DNA from: Duganella flavida
Lineage (GTDB): Bacteria; Pseudomonadota; Gammaproteobacteria; Burkholderiales; Burkholderiaceae_D
Length of the DNA: 64,000 bases
Reading direction: 5' to 3'
Assembly (NCBI RefSeq): GCF_009857445.1
Contig: NZ_WWCN01000018.1
Location: forward strand, 62,001-126,000
Shown here: in pieces, positions 49,899 through 59,100 of the stretch
How positions within the stretch are numbered: the stretch's first letter is position 1
How the letters are laid out: every line of letters begins with the position of its first letter
Made by a program: the position numbers and the translations under genes
Notes under the pieces: generated by a model
What the model saw: the letters and a program-made list of their open reading frames with translations, nothing else
Told to the model about the DNA's origin: nothing
Databases searched by the model: none

Positions 49899-52757
49899 AT
49901 GACCGTCCGCCTGCTTTGTGCCCATGGCCGATACCCGCAAAACGCCATCGTTACGCTCAGCTCCGCGACAGAGGCTGGTCTAGTGGCTGCCCAAATGGCG
50001 AGCGCCGATCTGACGGGCGGAGTGCCATTCTTCTACCGCATCATTCCATCCCCGCCTGTTGCTGCACTGGCTGGTGGCGCGGTTTCGCTGCGAACAAACG
50101 AGCAGGCGACGGTATCCGTCCCTGAGGGGCAGCAGTTGCTTGTTACCGGCGGGGCTGCCGCTGGAGGCGCTGTTCAGCGGTTGGATGCCTTTGATGTGCC
50201 GACTGGTGCGGCAGTACCGGTCACACCAGGGAAGCTTCCGGCGTTCGGCCCGTACTCTGGCACTCAGAAGTTGCTAATCACCTGCACTGCGGGAACTATT
50301 GATGCAGTGGTGGCGGACGCGGTACTGAATTTTCCGGTCGCAACGTCGACCTCTACGGGTGTTATCAAACCCGACAACGTCACGACCTCCGTTGATGCTG
50401 ATGGTACGTTGCGCGTTATCGGTGGTGGCGGTGGTGCATCGGGCTACCGTCTTGCTCCCGCCCCGACTGGCGTGCCTGCGACCGATTTTGCGACCCTGCG
50501 TGACTTCATTAACTCGACGCCGGTTGGTGCACGCATCATGTTGCAACCTGGTGCAACTTACCCAGTATATGCTGGCGCATTCCGGCTTCGCGCTGGCACC
50601 GGGCTGGATATGAACGGCGCCACCATTCAGCGTCCGCCGCAGATCACTACCACCACCACGGCGGCACTAGCCACCGGCGCGACCTCGATTGCCGTAGCCA
50701 ATATCACCGGCTATCAAGTTGGCATGTCCGTGAACATTCTTGGGCAGCGAAACGGCGACGCCACCACCACGCTGATGGCGTTTTTGGAAACTGACGGCAA
50801 CCAGGCCCTGACCATCTCGGCGATTACGCCAGGCTCTGGCTCTGCTGGTACGCTGACGTTTGAAGGGCCGGTGTTTGGCCTGGCCCTGGTTTCTGGTGCT
50901 GGCGCGCAAGACACGATTGCCTCGGGCGCAACCGTCTCCACCCTTGGCCCGTTGCTCGATACGTCCAGTCGCGCCTCGAATGCTGTTGTTTTCGTCTACA
51001 ACGGCACGCTGGATGGCAACTACACGCAAAACACGACGAATCGTCGCTGGGAATCGACGTCTGAATTTCGTAACGCAAACACTGGTGCGTTCTTCTATGA
51101 CCTGACGATCAAAAACGCGCCGGGCGAGGGTTGTGTCACCAACTCGACGCAAAGCCGCTTTGACAATTTTAATATCCTCAACAGCCAAGGTAACGGGATT
51201 CACTTGAACGGTTGGAGCCGTGACAACTACTTTACTGACATGTATATCGATGGCTCCAACTTTGATTACACGGTTGGCCACGTCAATGGCGGCTTCACGG
51301 TGTCGGACAACTGCTACCGCAACAAGATCAAAGGCCTGACGGTGAAGAACAGCCGTAGCGGCGGCTTGGCATCCATCGACTCGAACACCAACGCGTTGTT
51401 CGAAATCGAGAATGTGCGTATCGAAGATTGCTGGGGGCCGGGTCTAGGCTTGTACGGCACCGGCGCCGGCGCACCGTATGAAGTCACCGCCAAGAATGTC
51501 CACGTGCGCAACTGCGGCACGTCCTACATTGGCATTGATGCCAGCGGTTCAAGCAGTGTCATTCGTGCTGCCAAATTCAACATCGAAGCGGAGTTCATCA
51601 ACTCGCTGGTGCAGGTTTGCGGTGTGCGTGATAGCGACATCAATCTCCGTGTCTACCATGAAGACAGCGCCACGCTGACACCCATCAACGCCGCTGCCGG
51701 CCGCTCGTCTAACTTCTCCGGCACCATCAATGCATCTCCGATGGGGGGCGCGTCCAGCCTGAAACTGGGCGACGATCTCTCCGGCCTTGCAGCAGTCGGT
51801 GCGCACGAACGCTGCCGGATCAACATTTGGGCCAAAGACGACGCGCCGGCACCAAGCGTGGCCACGACGTGGTGCGTCACTTCGATCAGCTCGACCGACG
51901 CAGGCGGCCCTTGCCTGGACAGCGAAATTAACATCAGCGCGACGGGTGGATTCAATGGCGTTCAGTGGCGCGGTACGATGCGTCGCTGCAAGGGATCGAT
52001 CAAGGCGCGTGAATGGCGTGGCGGAAGCTCCAACGGCATTTACATCGGATTCGCCAGCAACCTGACGGCCAACGCAGCATTCCCCGCCGCGACGGCTAAC
52101 GGCGCCATCGGCATCACTGTCAGCAACCTGGGCAGCAATGGCGCGACAATTCGCACGCAATACCCGCTGGTGTTTGCAGGCACGTCCACGGTGGCGGCGT
52201 CTGGCAGTTTCTGCGTGGAAAACGGTGTTCTGGACCCGGCCAGCATCCAGATTGATCGCCCTGGCTCATACACCGGAACGGCTACGGTCAGCTTTACTGC
52301 TGCCGGCCTGGCTGGTGCGGTAGGTACGGTAGTGATGGGGGCCTGTGAATCGTTCCAGACCTCCGAGGGCAACGACTTCACGCTGGAGGTGTACCACAGC
52401 ATGCAGCCGACCGGATCGAACGCGATCCGCTACCGCCAAACCACGTCGAACAATGACGGTGCGAGCAACGGCTGGTCTACCCTGCGCGTCAAGATCATGG
52501 CGGATGCGGTGGCGGGCGCATGCTCTGGTTTGACCGATACCGGAACAGCAATGCATCACCTAAACTTTGCAGACGTAAAGGTGTACGGTCCGGCCGCAAG
52601 CTTCAATGAGCTGACGCTTACCAATCCGGGGACGGCTGGAGCGAGCAAGCTGGGCGACATCGGAACCACCAAGGCTTCCGCTATCACCGCCGGTGCGAAC
52701 TTTGCACTTCCTCTCGCCGCGACCACCACTACGGTAGTTCAGCAGATCATTCCATAA
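49899..52757 (+). CDS. Beta-helix spike or fibre protein
   Basis: A 952-residue protein. Residues 1 to about 190 look like an attachment region. Then comes a PTGVPATDFATLRDFINSTP start typical of spike catalytic domains, and from about 400 a run of asparagine- and glycine-rich repeats (NILNSQGNGIHLNGWS, LTVKNSRSGGLASIDS) typical of right-handed parallel beta-helices. Such proteins bind or cut surface glycans. Its place between capsid and connector genes is unusual. Active-site residues cannot be named. Confidence 0.8.
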   Translation: MTVRLLCAHGRYPQNAIVTLSSATEAGLVAAQMASADLTGGVPFFYRIIPSPPVAALAGGAVSLRTNEQATVSVPEGQQLLVTGGAAAGGAVQRLDAFDVPTGAAVPVTPGKLPAFGPYSGTQKLLITCTAGTIDAVVADAVLNFPVATSTSTGVIKPDNVTTSVDADGTLRVIGGGGGASGYRLAPAPTGVPATDFATLRDFINSTPVGARIMLQPGATYPVYAGAFRLRAGTGLDMNGATIQRPPQITTTTTAALATGATSIAVANITGYQVGMSVNILGQRNGDATTTLMAFLETDGNQALTISAITPGSGSAGTLTFEGPVFGLALVSGAGAQDTIASGATVSTLGPLLDTSSRASNAVVFVYNGTLDGNYTQNTTNRRWESTSEFRNANTGAFFYDLTIKNAPGEGCVTNSTQSRFDNFNILNSQGNGIHLNGWSRDNYFTDMYIDGSNFDYTVGHVNGGFTVSDNCYRNKIKGLTVKNSRSGGLASIDSNTNALFEIENVRIEDCWGPGLGLYGTGAGAPYEVTAKNVHVRNCGTSYIGIDASGSSSVIRAAKFNIEAEFINSLVQVCGVRDSDINLRVYHEDSATLTPINAAAGRSSNFSGTINASPMGGASSLKLGDDLSGLAAVGAHERCRINIWAKDDAPAPSVATTWCVTSISSTDAGGPCLDSEINISATGGFNGVQWRGTMRRCKGSIKAREWRGGSSNGIYIGFASNLTANAAFPAATANGAIGITVSNLGSNGATIRTQYPLVFAGTSTVAASGSFCVENGVLDPASIQIDRPGSYTGTATVSFTAAGLAGAVGTVVMGACESFQTSEGNDFTLEVYHSMQPTGSNAIRYRQTTSNNDGASNGWSTLRVKIMADAVAGACSGLTDTGTAMHHLNFADVKVYGPAASFNELTLTNPGTAGASKLGDIGTTKASAITAGANFALPLAATTTTVVQQIIP

Positions 52758-52770
52758 CAGCTCACCTAAT

Positions 52771-52851
52771 ATGACCATCAAAGTAGAAATCGGCTTCGAA
52801 TTCCGGAGCGTCGAGAGCTACGGCAGCTTGGCTGAGAAAGGTATGCCATGA
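52771..52851 (+). CDS. Possible tiny ORF (26 residues)
   Basis: An ATG frame (MTIKVEIGFEFRS) that overlaps the connector gene start by 4 bases. No clear ribosome site. It may only mediate coupling. Confidence 0.3.
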   Translation: MTIKVEIGFEFRSVESYGSLAEKGMP

Positions 52852-53411
52852 CCGCCATCCGCACCACCGCACCATCGGTTCTTGCTGTCACTCTGGAAGA
52901 TGCCAAGGGCGCCCTCCGCGTGGACGGTGATGATCTGGATGCCCAGATCACGATTGGTGTGAAGGGCATCATCGCTGATTTGGAGCAGGAAATCGGCCAG
53001 TGCGTGATGAAACAGACCTGGGAGGTACGGCTGCCATACTTCCCGCCAGATGGCGCAATCAAGCTGCCGCATCCGGTCATCAGCATCACCTCGTTGAACT
53101 ACATCGATGCCGCGGGCGTCACGCAGACCATTGCCGGGCCAGGCTATCGCCTCAACAAAAGCCGCTACGCCAGCACGCTGACGCCAGCACGCGGCGAGAG
53201 CTGGCCGGCGACTGCGGAAGACGATGCGGCGGTGATCGTGGTGGTGCAAGCCGGTTATGGGGAGAGCTCAGAGGACACGCCGGAAGAGATCGAACTGTAC
53301 ATCTTGGCGAAGCTAGCCGAGCAGTTCGATCCAGCCACACGCTTGGAGCGTGACACCGTGCAGTCGAACTTCGTTACCGGCCTACTGGATCGGTGCAGGA
53401 GCTATGGATGA
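52848..53411 (+). CDS. Head-tail connector (gp6-like)
   Basis: A 187-residue protein. The pattern VTLEDAKGALRVDGDDLDAQI at about 15 and LPHPVISITSLNYIDAAG at about 75 matches the HK97 gp6 adaptor family that docks below the portal. It is coupled by ATGA to the next gene. Confidence 0.88.
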   Translation: MTAIRTTAPSVLAVTLEDAKGALRVDGDDLDAQITIGVKGIIADLEQEIGQCVMKQTWEVRLPYFPPDGAIKLPHPVISITSLNYIDAAGVTQTIAGPGYRLNKSRYASTLTPARGESWPATAEDDAAVIVVVQAGYGESSEDTPEEIELYILAKLAEQFDPATRLERDTVQSNFVTGLLDRCRSYG

Positions 53412-53743
53412 GTTTCGCGGCCACCCTGAATAAGCGCGTCTTGCTACAGCGCCTAAGTGGCGCGCAGGATGAAGCCGGACAGCCTGGAGTAGCAGGTTGG
53501 GTCAACGTCATCGAAAGTGGCGACGGAAAAATTTGGGCGGGAATTCGGGATGTAAGCGGCCGTGAATTTGTCGCAGCAGGCGGGACACAGAACTCAGTGA
53601 TCACGACTATAACCATTCGACACCTCCCTAATGTTCAGGCATCAATGCGAGTACTGCATGGCGATGACGTCTACAACATCGAATCAGTTCTGGGAACCGA
53701 AGGCCGCAATCTGAAACTCATGTGCAAACGCGGTGTGTCATGA
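53408..53743 (+). CDS. Head closure / head-tail adaptor protein
   Basis: A 111-residue protein beginning MSFAATLNKRVLLQRLSG. The RDVSGREFVAAGG and YNIESVLGTEGRN segments fit the SPP1 gp16-like / Phage_H_T_join family. Starts and stops overlap both neighbours by 4 bases. Confidence 0.85.
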   Translation: MSFAATLNKRVLLQRLSGAQDEAGQPGVAGWVNVIESGDGKIWAGIRDVSGREFVAAGGTQNSVITTITIRHLPNVQASMRVLHGDDVYNIESVLGTEGRNLKLMCKRGVS

Positions 53744-54201
53744 CATTCCGTGTCGATACCAGTCAGCTCGCGGCCATCTCCGCCAAATTGCGTCATTACA
53801 GCAAGGTCATTAAGGAAGAGGTGGCAATTGAGGGGGCCGCAGCGATGGCCAAGGTGATCTATGACGAGGCTAGGATCTTCGCACCGGTATCCGAAAAGGC
53901 TCATGTGTTTTACGGCCGCTCTTCGGTGCGCACGGGGGTGAAATACACCTTCCAGCCCGGAACGCTGAAAGCGGCAATTTATCGCGTGTATTCGAAAGAC
54001 CGCTCAGACTTAAATCGCAAAACCTATCACGTCGGATGGAACCATCAAAAGGCGCCATATGGCTTCATGGTTGAATTCGGGACATCCCATGCCGCGGCGA
54101 ATCCCTTCATGCGCCCGTCCTTGGCGCGTGTGCCACAAGCCATCCAGGCGGCGAAGGGGCGGATGGCAGTGAAGTTAAAAGAGATTACAGGAGGAATATG
54201 A
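53740..54201 (+). CDS. Tail completion protein (HK97 gp10 family)
   Basis: A 153-residue protein. The VIYDEARIFAPVSE segment and the GFMVEFGTSHAAANPFMRPS motif define the HK97 gp10 family, a neck or tail-completion protein. The ATG at 53740 overlaps the previous stop. Confidence 0.88.
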   Translation: MTFRVDTSQLAAISAKLRHYSKVIKEEVAIEGAAAMAKVIYDEARIFAPVSEKAHVFYGRSSVRTGVKYTFQPGTLKAAIYRVYSKDRSDLNRKTYHVGWNHQKAPYGFMVEFGTSHAAANPFMRPSLARVPQAIQAAKGRMAVKLKEITGGI

Positions 54202-54548
54202 GCCTTGAGAGCATGATATTCGCTGCGGTGCGCGGCATAGTCGACAGCCGCGCCTTCCCTGACGTAGCTCCGGAAAAAGCCCAGCCCCCCTATCTGACCT
54301 ACCAAGCGGTGGGTGGCGATGCAGTCAACTACGTTGAAGCGACCATCCCAGAAAAACAAAACTCACGCGTTCAAATAAGCGTTTGGGCGGAGACGCGCCT
54401 CGCCGCTTCGGATATCGGGAAACAGGTCGAAGACGCGCTACGAACCTATCTCCCCTTGCAAGCGACAGTCCTCACTGCGCGCCGCTCGATGCATGACCCA
54501 GAAACACAACTGCGCGGGTCCATGCAGGACTTTAGCTTTTGGTATTGA
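54198..54548 (+). CDS. Tail terminator-like protein (DUF3168)
   Basis: A 116-residue protein. The PYLTYQAVGGDAVNYVE and NSRVQISVWAETRLAASDIGK segments match DUF3168, related to lambda gpU tail terminators. It ends just before a terminator-like hairpin. Confidence 0.85.
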   Translation: MSLESMIFAAVRGIVDSRAFPDVAPEKAQPPYLTYQAVGGDAVNYVEATIPEKQNSRVQISVWAETRLAASDIGKQVEDALRTYLPLQATVLTARRSMHDPETQLRGSMQDFSFWY

Positions 54549-54583
54549 GATTTGATTTCGCCCTTCGTGGGCAATAACCACAG

Positions 54584-54605
54584 GCCGCCTTGAGCGGCCT
54601 TTTTT
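54584..54605 (+). terminator. Terminator-like hairpin before the tail tube gene
   Basis: GGCCGC / GCGGCC arms, loop CTTGA, T run. It and the following sequence closely copy the unit before the capsid gene. Confidence 0.7.
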
Positions 54606-54627
54606 ACGTCCATCGAAAGGAAACACT

Positions 54628-55275
54628 ATGGCACAAGTACCTACTGGTACCACCTTCTTCATTGCCTCCGCTTTTGCGGCAGCGAAGCCCGTCACTATCG
54701 CCACCAATGCCACCGAGGCAGTGATTACTGCGGTGGGCCACGGCTATGCGAATGGCGATATCGTGGAAATTACTTCCGGCTGGGGCCGTATCAACCGTCG
54801 CGATTTCCGCATCAAGGGCATCACTACCGACACCTTCGTGCTAGAAGGCCAGGACACTACCAACACCACGTTCTTCCCAGCAGGGACAGGCGGAGGCAGC
54901 GTGCGCAAGATCAGCACTTTCACGCAGATCACCACCGTGATGTCGCCATCGTCCAGTGGCGGCGATCCGAAAACCGTCAACTACAAGTATCTGGAATCGG
55001 ACGTCGAATTCAGTATCAACGATGGCTTCGGTGCCACCAGCTACAACATGAATCTGGACGCCGACTCGATTGGTTCGCCTGGCTACACCGCACTGAAGTC
55101 GCTGACCGAAGTCCAGACCGATACCTGCCTGAAGATGGTCACCCGCTCCGGCTCGATCATCCTGCAGCCGTGCACTGTCGCACTGAATGAGGCGGTCAAG
55201 TTGACCGATGGCCAGATCAATCAGGTCAGCGTCGCCTTCAACGGCAACAACCGCCTGACGCGCTACGCCGCTTAA
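54628..55275 (+). CDS. Major tail tube protein
   Basis: A 215-residue protein. It starts MAQVPTGTTFFIASAF, has a VEITSGWGRINRRDFRI segment and a tail-tube-like second half, and ends with LTDGQINQVSVAFNGNNRL. Position between the terminator protein and the tail chaperones supports the call. A strong AAAGGAAA site precedes it and a hairpin follows. Confidence 0.88.
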   Translation: MAQVPTGTTFFIASAFAAAKPVTIATNATEAVITAVGHGYANGDIVEITSGWGRINRRDFRIKGITTDTFVLEGQDTTNTTFFPAGTGGGSVRKISTFTQITTVMSPSSSGGDPKTVNYKYLESDVEFSINDGFGATSYNMNLDADSIGSPGYTALKSLTEVQTDTCLKMVTRSGSIILQPCTVALNEAVKLTDGQINQVSVAFNGNNRLTRYAA

Positions 55276-55287
55276 ACCGTGTCTCCC

Positions 55288-55305
55288 GGCCCGCTACTGC
55301 GGGCC
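55288..55305 (+). terminator. Hairpin after the tail tube gene
   Basis: Perfect 7-bp arms GGCCCGC / GCGGGCC, loop TACT, followed by CTTTA. Probably a partial terminator or 3' stabiliser. Confidence 0.6.
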
Positions 55306-55364
55306 CTTTAACGCCCGCTCGGTCGCACCTTGCCGGGTCTTTTTACTCCTGATGAAAGATAAAA

Positions 55365-55790
55365 ATGGCAATGCCAAAAGTCAAATTGGGCAACGCGCCC
55401 AAGCATTTCAAGAAACCAGTCGACGTCGTGTTGCTGAGCGGCGACGTGGCCGCCATCGAACTGAGTTTCATCTACCGCACCCGCAAGCAATTTGCTGAGC
55501 TGCTCGACGAGAAGCTGGCTGAAGATAAAGCCGAGCACGATGCTGCATTGGCTACTGAAGGCGATGTAGCCTTGGCGCCAGCGCCGGTCAAGACCGTGGT
55601 GGAGTGGTACGCGGAAGCAGATGCAGCCGGCGCGAAATTCGTGCTGAAAATTGCCAATGGCTGGGATCTGGACGACCCGTTCACTGAAGAAAGTCTGTTG
55701 CGGTTGGAAGACGAGAATCCAGGAGCTCTGGCTGCCATCGCCCAGAAGTACCGTCAGTCGGTCGCCGAGGTGCGCGTAAAAAACTCGTAG
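55365..55790 (+). CDS. Tail assembly chaperone, short form (gpG-like)
   Basis: A 141-residue acidic protein. The IELSFIYRTRKQFAELLDEKL segment and the WDLDDPFTEESLL motif fit tail chaperones that coat the tape measure during assembly. A slippery AAAAAAC (55778-55784) lies three codons before its stop, allowing a -1 shift into the next frame. An alternative start at 55371 is possible. Confidence 0.85.
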   Translation: MAMPKVKLGNAPKHFKKPVDVVLLSGDVAAIELSFIYRTRKQFAELLDEKLAEDKAEHDAALATEGDVALAPAPVKTVVEWYAEADAAGAKFVLKIANGWDLDDPFTEESLLRLEDENPGALAAIAQKYRQSVAEVRVKNS

Positions 55791-56095
55791 AGCTTGCAAC
55801 AGCCCTCTACGAGCGCCTACCGACCGCTGAAGAAATGCAGCGGTCGGGCTTCACGGCGGAGGACTTTGCAAGCGATCCGGTTGATGTCCTGCCGGACAAC
55901 GAAGACGTCTATGTCCTGTTTGAGGAAATGGGCACCCAGTGGCGGGTCGGTATGAATGGCCCCACTGGCCTGGACTACAACGTCATGTACCACAAGATGG
56001 ACCGGATGCGGCTACCGGAAGATGAGTACCGCGTCATGGAAATGGATATCAGGGTGATGGAGAGCCATGCCCTGGCCGCGATGCACCGCAAATAA
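55365..56095 (+). CDS. Tail assembly chaperone fusion (gpG-T-like, -1 frameshift)
   Basis: A product of about 243 residues made if ribosomes slip -1 at A-AAA-AAC (55778-55784) and continue from 55784 to 56095. The second part has no good start codon of its own near the shift, and the sequence LVELATALYERLPTAEEMQ continues open from the slip. Residues ending MGTQWRVGMNGPTGLDY resemble DUF1799. In lambda the minor fusion binds the tail tube protein. A 9-bp stem directly follows the slip. Confidence 0.8.
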
Positions 56096-56096
56096 C

Positions 56097-56118
56097 GCCG
56101 CCTTAGAGCGGCTTTTTT
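56097..56118 (+). terminator. Terminator-like hairpin before the tape measure gene
   Basis: GCCGC / GCGGC arms, 6-base loop, six T residues. It resembles the hairpins before the capsid and tube genes. Confidence 0.65.
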
Positions 56119-56131
56119 ATTGGGATACGAG

Positions 56132-59100
56132 ATGACGGATACTGTCGGCGCCGCGATCATCGAACTGGGCGTAGATGCCAGTGGCGTAGATGCCGGCCTT
56201 GCACGCGTGGACAGTGGTGTCGAGCGTACAGGCCGCAATCTGTCGAACCTCGGCGCGCGCGGCTCGGCTGCACTGGAAAGCATCGGCGCCGGCAGCACCA
56301 CGGCTGCAGCACGCGTCGACAACACCACCCGCAGCTTGATCGGGTCAGTTGAGCGCGCCACGGCGGCACTGGAAGCAGGAAAAAAATCAGGCGCCGATTA
56401 CTTTGAAACGCTGGCGCGCAACCGTGGCGCTGATCTTGGCCAACTGGCGCCATATATCGCCCAGTTGCGCGAGGTGGAGACTGCGCAGACGCGCGCCGCT
56501 GCTGCCGCCAACGAAACCCGCATCGCGCAGGAAGCCGCCGCCGAAGCGGCGCGCGCTGAGTCGGCAGCGCAGCGCGAAGTTGCGCAAGCGCTGGCCGGGC
56601 GCGAAGCCTTCCTGAGCGGCCTGCGCGAACAGATCGCGCTGTACGGTCGGTCTTCGGAAGAGGTGATGCGCTACCGCGCGGCGCAGGCCGGTGTGGAGGT
56701 TGATGCGGCGCCGCTAATCGCAGAACTGCACAACCTACGCAATGCACACGAAGAGGTGACTGCAGCAGCTCGTGCTGAAGCGCAGGCGCAGCGTGAAGCT
56801 GCGCAAGTGCAAACCAACCAGAGCACCTTCATCGCCAGCCTAGAGCAGCAAGCGACGGCCATTGGTCGTACGCGTTCGCAGTTGCTGGAGTTGCAAGCCG
56901 CACAGTTGGGTGTCAGCGACCAGGCCGCCCCGTTCATCGCGCGCCTGCGTGAGGCCGAGGGCGGTTTGAATCGAACCGGTATCTCCGCCGGGCAAACTGC
57001 CGCCGCACTGCGCGGCGTTCCGGCGCAGTTCACCGATATCGTTACCAGCATCCAAGCCGGCCAGGCGCCGCTGACCGTATTCCTGCAACAGGGCGGCCAA
57101 CTGCGCGACATGTTTGGCGGTGCGGCGCCCGCAGCCCGGGCGCTCGGTGGCTACATCGTCGGGCTGGTCAATCCGTTCACGCTGGCTGCCGCCGGCGCCG
57201 CCGCCCTAGCGCTGGCTTACAACCAAGGCAGTAAAGAAGCCGATGCCTACGCGCGCGCTCTAATTCTGACTGGCAATGCCGCTGGCACAACCACTGGCCA
57301 GCTCACCGATATGGCGCGCGCCATCAGCAAGACGGTCGGCACACAGGGTGACGCTGCCGCAGCACTGGCTGCGCTAGCCGGCACCGGCAAGGTTGGCGTC
57401 GAAAACCTACAGCGTTTCGCCACCGTAGCGGTCAAGGCGCAACGGGACATTGGCGTGGCCACGGCGGATACAGCCAAGGACTTCGCGGATCTCGCGAAAT
57501 CGCCATTGCAAGCGAGCGAACGACTGAACGAGCAGTATCACTATCTGACCGGGGCGATCTACGCTCAGATCAAGGCGTTACAAGATCAGGGGCGGATAGA
57601 AGAGGCCGGCGAAGTAGCGCAGAGAGCCTATGCGGAGGCGCTAGAGAGTCGGTCCGACAAAATGAAGGAACGGTTGGGTGTCGTCGAGAAAGCATGGGCG
57701 GGTATCAAAGGGGCCGCCAAAGATGCTTGGGATGCGATGCTCAATGTTGGTCGCGAGGATACGTTAGAGCAGCAGTTGGCGAAGGTGCAAACTCGCTTGC
57801 AAGCTGCGCAGGCGAAGCATAGCGGCCAGAAGTCGATGCTCGGTGGCAGCACCGGTTTTGATACCAGCGCCGGTGACGCGGCTGTTTCGCGTCAAGAACA
57901 GGGTTACGTTGTTCTTGAGCGACTATTGAAAGGGCAAATCAGCCTTCGTAAAGACGAGGCGGTGGCCGAGGGCGAGGCAAACAAGAAACGTGAAGCAGGC
58001 GTCGAGTGGGCGAAGCAACTCAATGCCAATCTCTCCAGGCAGAAACAGCTCTATAACGAGTTGGAAGCAGTCCGGGCAAAAGGTGCAGCAGCAGGCGCTT
58101 CTGAACGGGCTATCCTCATTGCACAAGGCGAAGTGCGTAAGAAGTATGCCGACATTTACAACGACGCCATCGACGCCCAGATCGAAAAGATCAAACAACG
58201 CGCAGCGATCGAGCAGGAAGCTGACAAGCGCTCAGGTATTTCCTTGGCATTAGCGCGCGCCACTGGGCTGGCGTCCAGCTACGATTTGGACATTGAGTAC
58301 GCGAGGAAGATCGAGGCGCTGGACCAAGCGGCGTTGACGCGTGACAAGGAAAAGCTGCAGGCTGAACTGGCGTTAACCAAACAAAAGCTGAATAGCCAGA
58401 AGGAGCAGGCCGACATCCAAGCCCAGATAAATCTTCTGGATGAAAAATCGCTAACCCGGAAGGCTGAGCTGGAAAAGCAAGTCACCGACCTCGACGTCAA
58501 AAATACACGCCAGGCGGCTGACGCGTTGGCTGACCTCGCTGACAAACGGTCCTCCGACCTGCAAGCACTAAAAGACCAACTTACGGCCCAGCAGGATGCT
58601 AACTCGCTTATCGGCGCGAGCACCGAACAGGTCAACGCCTTCAATAAGTCGCTGGTCAATGAACGTGCTACGCGGCTTGAAGTCCAGGCCGCCATCATCG
58701 GGCAAACCGAATCACGCAAGGAAGAAGCTGAGGCCATGCTGGCCAGCGCTGCGGCGATGCGTTCGCTGGCGCAGTCACAGGCCGATGGGCTGATCAAGTC
58801 GGCTCAGTTCGAGCAGCAAAAAAAGCTGTGGGAATCCATCGACCAGACTGCACACGACACCTTCGTCAACATTTTCAACGATGGCAAGAGTGCCTTCGAC
58901 CGACTCCGGGATACACTGAAATCTGGCCTGCTGGATCTGCTGTATCAGATGACCGTCAAGAAGTGGATTTTCAGCATCGGCGCCGAGGTCAGTGGGTACG
59001 CCGGCATTGCCAACCTGGCAGGCGCGACGGCGGGCGCAACTGGTTCGCCCGGCGTCGGCAGTTCGCTGGGTAGCGCAGCCAATCTGTTCAGCGCCGGGAA

